A stretch of 64,000 nt of DNA from Euphorbia lathyris (taxonomy: Eukaryota > Streptophyta > Magnoliopsida > Malpighiales > Euphorbiaceae). Positions within the stretch are counted from its first letter, which is position 1, and the number at the start of each line of letters is the position of its first letter. Shown piece by piece: positions 11,193 to 21,564 of the stretch. The notes beneath the pieces are model-generated. The model ran no database searches and was not told the DNA's origin. It worked only from the letters and a program-made list of their open reading frames with translations. Location of the stretch: positions 48,609,001-48,673,000 of the forward strand of contig NC_088916.1 in assembly GCF_963576675.1 (NCBI RefSeq). The letters are read 5' to 3'. The position numbers and the translations under genes are program-made.

Positions 11193-12347
11193 TTGTGCAG
11201 GTTTGAATTACAATCCAACAAGGATTATGTTTATAAATGTGCCTGCAACTTGAAAGGCATTTTGCAATTTCCCTCCTTTGATCCAATTCTAGGATTTCTT
11301 GGTTATGTGCTGGAAGGAAAAATAGAAAAATTCAAAAGAATGGGGAAATGGTTAGAGAGTGGCTACAACAATCGCAATCAAAAGAGGCAGGGGATTCAAC
11401 TCGATCAGTATTATAAAATTACTTAATTTAGTCTGCTATCAATTCCTTATATCTCTATACAAATTAGCAAGGCATTAACTGCTATTAACCGGAAGGAGAT
11501 CATGAGGAAACTTACCAAATTCATCTATGATGAAGAAAAGGCTTTGGAGGTGAGATTTTTCTCTTGCTTGTTTCACTTCATAATAAACTTTCGACTTAAT
11601 GCACCGGAGTGGCCCATGCTTTTCACATTTTCATGCACTCTTATAGTTTAGCCTTTTCTCTTCTTTGCTCAAAAAAGCATTTGCATCAGGTACTATGATG
11701 TTACGAAGAATCTTGCTGACTTCTGATTCTCATCTCACTTGTTAGATGTTTTTCAATTGATTCCTTTCTGGGTAAATTGCATCGACACAAAAGCCAGTTG
11801 ACTATATGCGAACAAAACGCCATAACATGCCGACTTTTATGAAGCCGCGTAATAGCTGGGATATAGTCAACTGTATTCTTTGCCAAATCGACACACCTGT
11901 GAGTTTTTATACACAAACTGTTCTGAACAATTTAATTAAAATTAAATGTGACGTTCAATAATTTTATTGGAAGAAAATGAAGTTCATTGACCTTATAACA
12001 GTGAGTGCAATTCATCTATTCAAAGTATTATTTTCAGAATTTGAGAAGTTTCTTGGTCATGCTTGCTTATCTTTTTCCAAAGCAATATTAAGCTAATAAC
12101 AACCATCATCATTCAATCACGCAATGCTTAGCTGAGTTTTATGTGCTCTAAATACCTCTTTTCCTAACAACATGTAGTAATTGGGTTTATTTGATTTGCA
12201 GAAAACCGAAAGGTATTAACTGAGAAGATAGATCAATTGAATTCTGCCATCGACGAGGTTTCTTCTCGGCTCCGAACAGAAGATGCTCCGAATGGAGTGG
12301 CAGTAAACTCATATGAAATTGAAGCTGCTATATGGGAGAGTCACTGA
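11193..12347 (+). pseudogene. Exon-like fragments inside the MULE, possible captured host sequence
   Basis: Three stretches look like exons. At 11193-11426 an acceptor-like tgtgcag precedes an open frame. At 11472-11549 the translation ends FIYDEEKALE, directly before the donor-like gtgaga. At 12202-12347, after an acceptor-like ttgatttgcag, the translation runs through LTEKIDQLNSAIDEVSS and SYEIEAAI to a stop. The last two have a polar, helical, ordinary-protein composition unlike the surrounding AT-rich DNA. The exon phases of the last two do not join directly, so an exon is missing or they decayed. I do not recognise the parental gene. Gene-fragment capture is well known for MULEs (Pack-MULEs), but here it is an inference. 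Confidence 0.4.
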
Positions 12348-12476
12348 TCATGTTACAGTATAATCACACCGCCATTATCAACCACGATGACAAACGTTAT
12401 TTTCTGAATCATTATAATCATTATAAAATTACTTTCTAAATCATTATAATTTCTTTTTTATCTACTATTATTATTA

Positions 12477-12734
12477 GGGATAAGGTACCAAAATAGGTCT
12501 AAGGTTTTTGGGGAAGTACCAATTTAGGCTGAACGTTCAAAATAGCACCAATATAGGTTAAGCCTATATTGGTGCTATTTTGTACGTGATGCCTAAATTA
12601 ATGATATATTGTAAACGTTAAGCTTAAATTGATATTATGTTGTAAATGTTAAGCCTATATTGGTGCTATTTTGAACGTTGAGCCTAAATTGGTATTTTCC
12701 CAAAAACCTTAGGCCTAGTTTGGTACCTTAACCC
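12477..12734. mobile_element. MULE-type MITE, 258 bp, 9-bp TSD
   Basis: The ends are gggataaggtaccaaa and, inverted, gggttaaggtaccaaac, with arms matching over about 80 bp (tttttggg, taccaatttaggct, caaaatagcaccaatatagg). The flanks are ttattatta on both sides (12468-12476 and 12735-12743), a 9-bp target-site duplication as made by Mutator-like transposases. It sits inside the larger MULE. Confidence 0.85.
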
Positions 12735-13385
12735 TTATTATTATGCAGAGTGAATTTCTAAATGGTCTAGATAGTGTCTCAAACTCAAGTATGTTCATTC
12801 AATTATTTGTATTAAACGAATTCTATGTTTCAATTAATAGCCTTTCTCACTTTGAGAAGGTCTGGCATGTTTTAATTATTTTTGTTGGTTTGTGTTTTTC
12901 ATCATCATTTCTGTAACAACTCATTAATCATTAAATGGCTATCTTTTTCCTTTTCATGTCAACATTCTCTGGACAAGATATTCTTTATAGGAAGTTGTGG
13001 GAAAACCAAGTGCCCTAATAATGCAAACTAAAGGCACCTGTCATCAAATTATCAATTCGTGCAACAAATGAGCATAAAATGAATGAAAATAGCCTGGGAC
13101 TTTTAACCTCAAAATCACCAGCAACCAAAAAGATCTCATATTTGATGTTTTTGTCTGTTATATCCACATAAACACAACAGTAACATATAAGAACTTGAAC
13201 ATTATAGTTGGAGCCATAACTATAAGAAGTAATGAAACTGACAAATTAGTTTTAACGGAATTCTTATAAACAAGCATGTAATTTCAGCTACCTAGAAAAA
13301 GTATTATCGGTTCAGTTTTCTGACTCCAAAAAAAATCCCCTCATTCTAACATATCCTTCCCAAACAATACTATTTTACTCGCTCT

Positions 13386-15019
13386 CAGACTTCATCTTCG
13401 TCCTCGCTAGATAAATACCTACATTAGATTAAAAAAATATTCATATCTATCAAATATTCAATAACAGAAAAAAATAGACAGATGAAAAAGAACATTAAAT
13501 TTTCTTACTGAAGTGATGGGCAATTTCTTTTATCATGAGCTTGACTAACTTGACCGCACGCATTGCACTTTCTAACTTTTATATTTTTTTTTTGCTTTCA
13601 TCATTGCCTTTTCTTTTCCTCCTTTGAGCCTTTTTCCACACCCTTTTGCTCGCACTTTATCTGGCTCATTATAAACATGTTCAAGGCAATTCAAATCATT
13701 TTCACTTGTATCAAGACTACATAATGAGCTATTTTTTTCTTCAAAATTTGTCAGTCTATCAATTTTCTCACGAATTTCTTGAAGCCCGTCTTTTAAAATA
13801 TTTTTTGCTTCTTCACATATGAAGGCTTTATCAATCAAATCTACACAACCTTTCACTACTTGACTCCGTTCCAAGATAAATTCTTTGTCATCATTTATAA
13901 TCAAACCGCCATTATCAACCACGACCCCTGCTTTTGCTTCCTTAGTCCATCTCTTTTGGATGTATTGGTCTGGCAACTTGACGAAATCTTGATATTTAAC
14001 TAAATAACTCAAGATATGCCAACATGGGATGCCAAAGCTCTCTAATTTTCTGCAACTACAAGAAGCAAAATTAAGTTCCTTATTATATAAAAGTTTACGT
14101 CCTTTACTGTCTACTCCATTATTTTCTTTAACCGTAAACATCAGTTGATTCTCGGTTTCACTAATAAGCTCAATCTTGTACTTCAAACAGACCCACATTT
14201 CATCCTCAAATATGTAATAGATTTCATTCGTATAAATCTCAACCATATGATCCAAAAAGTCATGATTCATTTTTATTTTAGGCCTCTCATTCATATCTTT
14301 GATATCTGCAACCAATTCCCCATGACGTTGCTTAAGGAGTCCCCTACCAAACCTCACCATAAAATCAAACAACGAGTTGCTTTTGTTGATATATTTCTTG
14401 AAAAATGCGTGGTTGGTCTCTGCTCGTTGGCTACTAGACATGTTCGCTGAGAAAACATAATTAACATATGCTGGAATCCACTTAGACCGAATTTTATAGA
14501 TATTTACCAACCAATCATTATTGTTTAATCCATCTTCCGCGACAAGTTCTGTCCACTTCAGGTCAAACTCTTCAGGACTCTCTGAATTCCATATGCAATC
14601 ATGAAACTTTCTCTCATATGTTGCATATATTTTTGCACCAATTTTTTCTGAAAATTTTGACACAATATGCCAAATACAGTACCTGTGAATAATGCAACAA
14701 GAAAACAATACAAACTTAGTTCAGCAATGTAATAGGTATTATAGTACTATACATGAAAAGCATAAAAAACATTATTAGCCATGGATTAAAAAAATAGGCA
14801 TGACGAAGACATTCGAACGCTAAATCCAACTTTTTTTGCATAAGCATTATAGAATTTATAAACATCATCTAATGTTTCAAATTCTTTTCCTTTTGTTGGC
14901 TTAAGTTGATCACTTACCCCTTCGTTGTCGGCATCTTGTTCTCCGTCAGACTCTTCGTTATTCATGATATTATTGCTCAAATCATGAATTTGAAAGGTAG
15001 AATCATTATCATCTTCCAT
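13386..15019 (-). pseudogene. FAR1-like MULE transposase, internally deleted
   Basis: Exon 1 (start ATG at 15019, after ttaaacag) encodes an acidic leader and the beginning of a FAR1 DNA-binding domain (FETLDDVYKFYNAYAKKVGF), then stops at 14786. The second part, open from an acceptor at about 14683 down to 13572, starts with YCIWHIVSKF, includes the third acidic residue context SSSQRAETNHAFF, and has a SWIM zinc finger (CSCRKLESFGIPCWHIL). The region between, which should hold the first two catalytic Asp residues, is missing. After a one-base shift in an A run (about 13562) a CCHC knuckle (CNACGQ ... HDKRNC) is readable, and a last exon probably ends at 13386. It cannot encode an active transposase. 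It could also be a FAR1/FHY3-like host gene copy, but its location inside MULE terminal repeats argues against that. Confidence 0.8.
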
Positions 15020-15849
15020 CTGTTTAAAATAAAAAAAGATCAGATAATTATTTAATCTCAATAACAACAAAATCAGATGCTTATTTGAACTCAATAATAA
15101 TAAAAAAACAAACCATTATTGCTCAGGTGCATGTAAAAAACAAACTATTATTTGAACTCCACTTTAATTCCATTTTTATTCTTTAGTACAGGTACTCTTG
15201 TTTTATTATATTGCTGAATTCTTTTTTGCATCAGCATTCCTAACATTTGATTTGTGATTACATAATGCAATTACTTTATTTTATATAATATAATATGAAT
15301 TGTTTTTAGATAACAGGAACACAGGCAATAAAAGGGACAAAATCAGACCCAATAAACATCAGACGCAATAAAAAAAATCATATGCAATAAAAATGCAGTC
15401 CATTGGCAATAACACTTAAAATCGGCAGATTCCCTTTAAATAAGAAGATTCATGGCCTGACAATTATTCATAGAAACCAGATAATTAAATAAGATATATT
15501 CACGGAAACTCACCGATTTGTGATTTGTGGTCTGGCCGGAGGTCTGAATCTTTCAAAAGGAAGAAAGGAGTGAGTCGTGAATTGGAAAGAGGGAGAAAGC
15601 TATGAATCACGATCAACAGAGGGGAAGAGAGAGAAAGAGAAGGTGAGTTAGTCGTGAATCGGAAGAAGGAATGAGAATCCGTGAATAGCGATTAACAGAA
15701 CGGAAGAGAGAGAGAGAGGTGTGTTAGGATTTTAAGTTTAATTTAATTAAACTAGTTAATTAAATAACTCTATTTCTGTTTGGCAATTAGAGTAACTCCA
15801 TTCTTCCCTTAGAATAAGAAGTAAGGGAGTCCCTCTCTATAGCCTGACT

Positions 15850-16062
15850 GTATATATATATATATGTTATAACTGAATATTTATAATGCAAATTATATTT
15901 AAAAATAGTTACTTATATAATATGAAGGAATAATTTATAAAATATGGTATTTATATTATGGTCTAGCTGGGCTTAATATTATTTTTTAACCGGGTTCATT
16001 ATGAGAAATTATCCTCATTAAAAACCCTATTTTGGGTCAAAATCCATATATAATATTTCAAG
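15850..16062. repeat. (TA)n, inverted segment B, and an isolated end of the 4001-7022 element family
   Basis: After 15849 there is a short (TA)n run (15851-15865). The reverse complement of segment B (about 15862-15986) follows. Next comes a piece ending gggtcaaaatc (about 15985-16044) that matches the right terminus at 6966-7022. Confidence 0.6.
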
Positions 16063-16346
16063 GGAAATTTACACAGAAATTCAGATTTGAAAAATTATTT
16101 ACAATTATGTCATGTACTGATTTTAAATTATGTCAAACTAGTAAAATCAGCATTTTTAATATATTTTAAGGATTAGGATTTATAAATTAGGTGTCTATAA
16201 TATATTTTCTAGGGTTTAGAATTTATGAATTGGGTTCAGAATTTTTAAATTAAGGTGTAAAATGATACTTTATTTGTAATATATAGAAAATAATGACATA
16301 TTAAGAATTAAGTTTGATAATATGATTTAGTTGTAATTTTGTAGTT
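16062..16346 (+). repeat. Dispersed repeat segment A, copy 2
   Basis: It matches 3411-3690 in the same orientation, including tgtcaaactagtaaaatcag and the end ttgtaattttgta, where the LINE poly(T) begins. The LINE therefore inserted at or near the end of this repeat. Confidence 0.7.
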
Positions 16347-19300
16347 TTTTTTTTTTTTTTGAAACAAAAGTAATTCATTCCTTAAATCAAATCAGCAGAA
16401 ATAGTCCACTGCAACCAATCCGGAGCAGAAAAAGATACAAACTCGCTAGCATTGGACAGGGCATGTCGTGCAACAACATGAGCTCCCCTGTTTGCTAGAC
16501 GCGGAGAAAAAGACACTGTGTAATCGTGTCGTCTACTTAATAAAACCTTACAATCCTGAATAATTGACCCATAATCAGACAAGTCTGGACCAACAGAATT
16601 GACACTATTAACTACAAGCAAAGAGTCACTTTCAAACAAAACATTAATGCAATTAAGGTAAACACACTAGTACAAGGCTTCACGAAGGGCTAACGCTTCA
16701 GCCTCCTTTATATCGTCGATGAATGGGATTAAGCGGCTACGGCAAGCCATGAAGGAGCCATCTGAAGATCTAAGCAAAGCTCCCACCCCGCTGCGGAAGT
16801 CAGCTCTAAAGGAGGCCGCGTCACAATTGCACTTGACGAAGCCGATGGGGGGGCGGAGCCAGCTGACATTCCGCAGCAAGGTCACTCACGGGGCTTGGAC
16901 TTGAAGAGGGGCAGTAGGTCCGCTAGTAGCACTGTGCGGGGCTAGATGCGGCCTATTTCGGTTAGCGGAATCAGGGGCAACTGAGGGTTGAGGCGTCGGG
17001 CGGACACCGACTGCGGGCGACAGAAGCGGCTGGGTATCGCATACGGTGTCAGCGACAAAGGCAGTAGCAGCCAAAGGCTCCGACTCATGGGGTCGGGCCT
17101 TCGCTTGAGACAGACGCCAAGCCGCAAGGTAATTTACCGCAAGGGAGGTCGCCATTTCCGGTAATTATACTTTACTTTCCCACACAATTTGATTCCTTTG
17201 GTTCCAAATCACCCACAGCGTCATAGCCACCTTAGTTGTGAAATCCTGGTCATTAGACAGCATAGCCTGCAAAATAGAACCTGTTAGATAATCAGGTTGG
17301 AATACATCCGTATTGATCCCGGATAGGTTCCAACATTCCTGGGCGTAGATACATTCCACAAAGAGGTGGTAATCGTGCTCAACATCAGTGTGACAAAGTG
17401 GGCAAAATGTTGGGATTGACATCCCCCTCCCCACCAGTCTATGTCTAGTAGCCACACAACCCGAAGCCAACTTCCATACAAACATCTTGACTTTGGGAGG
17501 AACATTCAGCTTCCAAATTCTACTCCACCCATCATCCTGATCCCCACGACCATAACCATCACAAAGTGCTCTATATCCTGACTTGCTTGTATACATTCCA
17601 TTTTTAGTAAAGTGCCACATTGGGCCATCCTCTACCTCTTTGAGCGGTAAAAGCATCCTACAAACTCGACGAGCATCTGTGTCAGTTAACATTTCCTCAA
17701 CCTTACCTCTATCCCATATCTTCCTGCCCTGAACAAAGAGATCTGCGACTTTGGTATCATCCTGCTGCATCCCAAGATCCCTTTGAACCATAAAAGGGGC
17801 CACAGTATTAATCCAAGGATCCCTCCACACAGAGATTGACTTACCGTTCCCAACTCTCCAACGGACTCCCAATTTCAGTACCTCAATGGCTCTCCAAACA
17901 CTACCCCCAAACGAAACTAGGATTATTGCCTAATTTGGAGGAAAAGAAGGGGTCTCTGGGAAAATATTTTGCTTTGAACATTCTACCCACTAACGAATTT
18001 GGAGAAACCAACAGCTTCCAAGCCTGTTTGCCTAATAAGGCTAAATTGAATCTCAGTAGGCTCCTAAAGCCCAAGCCTCCCTCTCTCTTATCCCTACATA
18101 GCCGATCCCAACTTTGCCAATGGATCGATCTCCTACCCCCTGGTTTCATACCCCACCAAAAGGAATTCATTATCTTCTCCAACTCAAGGCAGAGGGACTT
18201 GGGAAGTTTAAAGACACTCATACAAAAAGTGGGCAAGGCCTGTGCAACAGCTTTAATTAATACTTCCTTACCCGCAGCTGAGAGGAACCTAAAAGTCCAG
18301 GCACTCAGCCTTTTCCTTAGCTGGTCTTTGAGGAAACTAAATATTGCCACTTTAGACTTCCCAATTAGAGATGGGAGGCCCAAATAGCGACCCGTATCCA
18401 GAGGATGAAAGACTTATTGGGAAGTGCATACCTCATTGCGCAGCTCAGAGTCAACATTCGGACTAAAGAAGATTCCAGATTTCTACAGGTTGATAGCCTG
18501 ACCAGATGCTGCCTCATACTCGGCCAGGATTGATCCCACTTTATTACATTCATCCATAGAAGCCCTGAAAAACAGAAAGTTGTCATCTGCAAAGAACAAA
18601 TGAGTGATAGTGGGTGCACCCCTGGCAATCAGGCAGCCATGAATGGAACCCTCATTCGCTGCCTTTGTGATTAGTTTAGATAAGACTTCAGCGCACAGTA
18701 TAAAAAGATACGGAGAAAGAGGATCACCCTATCTCAGACCTCTACCTGGCCTAATCGGACCCACAAAAGTTCCATTGATCTCTACAGAATACTCCATAGA
18801 AGAGATACACAACATAATCCACTCAATCCAGATCCCTGGGAAGCCTAATCTTATCATAACCAGTCTCAAAAAGGTCCAATCAACCCTATCGTAAGCTTTG
18901 CTAATGTCCAGTTTCAGTGCAACCTCACCAACTCGACCCCTATTCTTCCTTTTCATAAAATGTAGTGACTCAAAGGCCACCATAATGCTATCAGTGATAG
19001 ACCTCCCAGGGACAAAAGCAGATTGATTTTCAGCCACCAAAGAGGGTAGTACAATCTTGAGCCTGTTAGCAAGGACCTTAGCAATCAGCTTGTAAAGCAC
19101 ATTGCAAAGTGAGATAGGGCGAAAATCCTTCATACAGTCCGGCCTGTCAATCTTAGGGATAAGGACAATGATTGTATCATTTAAGTGAGGGGGGAACTCC
19201 TTCCTATCCAAATAGCCCTTGCACGCATTTACAATCTCAGGGCCAATTAGGTCCCAAAAGTGTTGAAAAAAACCCGGATTTAACCCATCAGGACCAGGGG

Positions 19301-20030
19301 ATTTATCCGGGTGCATTTGAAACATGGCAGTCTTAAACTCTTCATAGGTAAAAGGGGCACACAGATCAGCCTGCATCTCAGGAGAGACAAGGGGGTCAAG
19401 GATGTCAACTGCGTTATAGCACGAGCTATCAGGGCTTGCAAACAACTCATTGAAGTAAGCACTAGCAATTATTCCAATGTCATGTGTACCTTCCACCACC
19501 AGGCCATTGCCATCCTTAAGACGACGGATTGTGTTCCTCTGTTTCCTTGCTTTGACACAGGCATGGAAAAACTTAGTATTTTGGTCCCCTTCCTGTAGCC
19601 AGAAATTCTTGGCCCTTTGTTGCCAGTGAATGGCTTCAGCATCAAGCAGAGAGTTCAACTCCTTGCGGGCCTAAAGGAATCTATCAACATCATCTGGTGC
19701 ATTACTATCCACAAAACAGTCCAACTTCCTCTTGCAACCCTCAATTTGTTTTCTAAACCGCATCCGGTACTTATTTCCCCACTGTTCCATACTACTAGCA
19801 CATGCCGACAGCTTGGCATCGAGACTATGACAGTTACTACTCAACCAACCCACCCTCACAAACTCCCTAAACTCAGGATCTCGAATGGTATTCATGTAAT
19901 TGTCCCATATTTCAATTCTTTCTTTATTAAAATCACATTTGCGTTCGTTAGAATGGGCTGGACTTGTAAATCCAAGTTCTGATCCACCTAAAGTCGCATA
20001 GGTTAGCATTTTGATGAATAAATTTGGAAA
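16346..20030 (-). mobile_element. 5'-truncated plant L1-type LINE with RNase H
   Basis: The minus-strand tail is seen as a poly(T) run at about 16347-16363 on the plus strand. Moving 5'-ward on the minus strand are RNase H, a zf-RVT type domain, reverse transcriptase and only the extreme end of an endonuclease-like region, so the 5' part and ORF1 are missing. The likely 5' boundary is close to 20030, where A/T-rich sequence and a third copy of repeat A begin. I could not identify the target-site duplication. Confidence 0.85.
16382..20009 (-). pseudogene. LINE ORF2 remnant (RT, zf-RVT, RNase H)
   Basis: Reverse transcriptase motifs are clear: KSPGPDGLNPGFF, LIPKIDRPDCMKDFRPISLC, ALKLDISKAYDRVDW and, near 18579-18596, a FADD box. 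The zf-RVT domain (17165-17872) carries MWHFTKNGMYTSKSGYRAL, WKLNVPPKVKMFVWK and CPLCHTDVEHDYHLFVEC. RNase H follows (KCNCDAASF, EAEALALREAL, FESDSLLVV). Damage includes a nonsense codon at 18729-18731 just before GDPLSP, two more stops between that and 18384, a one-base shift at about 17900, and stops at 17165, 16886 and 16667. The product would have been the endonuclease/RT of a non-LTR element, but the frame is dead. Confidence 0.9.
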
Positions 20031-20034
20031 AAAA

Positions 20035-20365
20035 AAATTTATTTTTAAAATATTGTAATGATTAAGATTTATAAATTAGAGGCATATGATATATTTTTTT
20101 TAAGATTTTAGAATTTATGAATTGGACTCTAGATTTTTTTAATTAGTGTATAGAAGCATATTTTATTTGTGATATATAAAAGATATTGATATATTAAAAA
20201 TTATTAATAAAATTCGGATTTGTATTTTTGATTGGTTTTGTGGAAATGCCAACTTAATTGGAATCTTTGCATTCCAATTTTAGCCCATAACTCAATCTTT
20301 ACTTAAAAAAGGATATATTAAAAATTCATTTTAGTAGTATGATTTAGTTGTAATTTTATAACTAA
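20035..20365 (+). repeat. Dispersed repeat segment A, copy 3 (interrupted)
   Basis: It matches segment A from gattaagatttataaatta through tttagttgtaattttata. It is interrupted by a 109-bp insertion flanked by a 15-bp duplication. Confidence 0.6.
20203..20311 (+). mobile_element. 109-bp retroposon fragment with 15-bp TSD
   Basis: Flanked by identical copies of gatatattaaaaatt (20188-20202 and 20312-20326). The insert ends in an A-rich tail (cttaaaaaag) and contains the small palindrome-like ttggaatctttgcattccaa. The structure fits a short SINE or truncated LINE copy. The family is unknown. Confidence 0.6.
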
Positions 20366-21564
20366 TTTATTCCTATGAAAAAAAACCAACATAGCTCTTT
20401 AATTGTAGCATGCTTCGGAATAATAATTCATGCTTTGCTTTCCTACTAATTTAATTAGCAAGCAACAATACATAGAAACAGAAAATACCTTTGATAAAAA
20501 AAAAAGAACATGACGTGAAATACAAAAGAAAAAAAAAAAATATCCGAGACATGATCATGATCATGATCGTAATAATGGTAATCCTTATAAAGTCGATTAT
20601 ATCCCAAAAAATACATGCAGTTGATCTGGGTGTGAGTTTATATGGGTTGTATGGGAAAAGCTAATGATAATATAGACATCCAAAGATACACATTTGAGAA
20701 TAACAGGGAATATTGCCTAATATATGGAATTGCAAAACTAACAGTAAATGTAGGCATCTATTGATCGCATACACATTTGTACAAATCCATATGACCAAAT
20801 CAACATGAACAGAGCTGGACCAATTTCAATAATACGACAATGTTTTCTTTTTATACAACCATTCTGTTTTAGTATATATGAAGAAGATGCTTGTTAAATT
20901 ATCACAAATGCTAAGAAATAAGCTAATTTTATCCTTCTTTATTTACGATTTCAGATTTAATTAGATCTCTTAGAGCGCATTTGGTATTGCTTTCTAAGAC
21001 CTAAAAGTAGCTTTCTCAACAAAAAAAAAAAACATTTGGTAAATGCAACTGTTCCCTTAAAAGTTAGGAAAGCTGTTTTTTTGGTAAAGCTGGTATTTGT
21101 AGTTTTGTGGGATTTCTATTAATGATTTCTCAAATTGCACCCTCTAGTAAAAATTAGGTTTAAAATTATACTGTTTTGTAGTTTCTTTTACTATTGATAG
21201 CAGCAGAACAATATTGGGCACCACCATTTATAAAAACACATCTTCTTACTGGTTACTTCCTTACCCCTTGTATCAATCCATCACAAACTTGTAAAACTCA
21301 ATAGAAAACTTTCAGATTAATGGTCAGCAGTTAAAACAATAAAAAGAGAATTGCATTAATTAGATGATTTTATTGAAGTATAAACCATCCATGATTTTGA
21401 AATTTCCTTCATGTAATTGAATTGCAGAGATATGAATACAAGGTAAACTAAGATCTATTTGAACAATGAAAAGCAAGTTTAAATAGTTAGAACAGTCAGT
21501 CAGTGTGTATCCTGAATCCTACCTGGGCTTGGAAAGTAATTAATAATTAATACTACATTACCAA
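20366..21564. other. Intergenic DNA downstream of the UGT gene
   Basis: No gene. The piece around 20975-21110 (gcgcatttggtattgctttc and following) resembles the end of a MITE but has no partner end that I can see. The rest is AT-rich and would hold the 3' UTR of the UGT. Confidence 0.5.

Larger units (their letters stand above)
10015..15849. mobile_element. Mutator-like element (FAR1-type MULE), 5.8 kb, decayed
   Basis: Long terminal inverted repeats define it: left arm from agtcaggctatagagaggga (10015 to about 10287) and right arm about 15504-15849, similar over most of their length with some indels. The left arm contains a partial tandem duplication (about 10243-10292 against 10384-10436, sharing cggtgagtttcccgtctt). 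The right half encodes a FAR1-like transposase remnant on the minus strand. The left half has exon-like pieces that do not look like transposase. A MULE MITE is inserted at 12477-12734. The ends abut (TA)n on both sides, so a clean 9-bp duplication cannot be read. The catalytic region is deleted, so the copy is not autonomous. Confidence 0.8.

Noticed and set aside
11701..11916. A 71-codon minus-strand frame inside the MULE
   Set aside because: It overlaps the exon-like plus-strand region and has no recognisable features. Probably chance.
16346..20030. A target-site duplication for this LINE
   Set aside because: Candidate matches (ttgtaatttt-type) belong to the dispersed A repeat on both sides and are not diagnostic.
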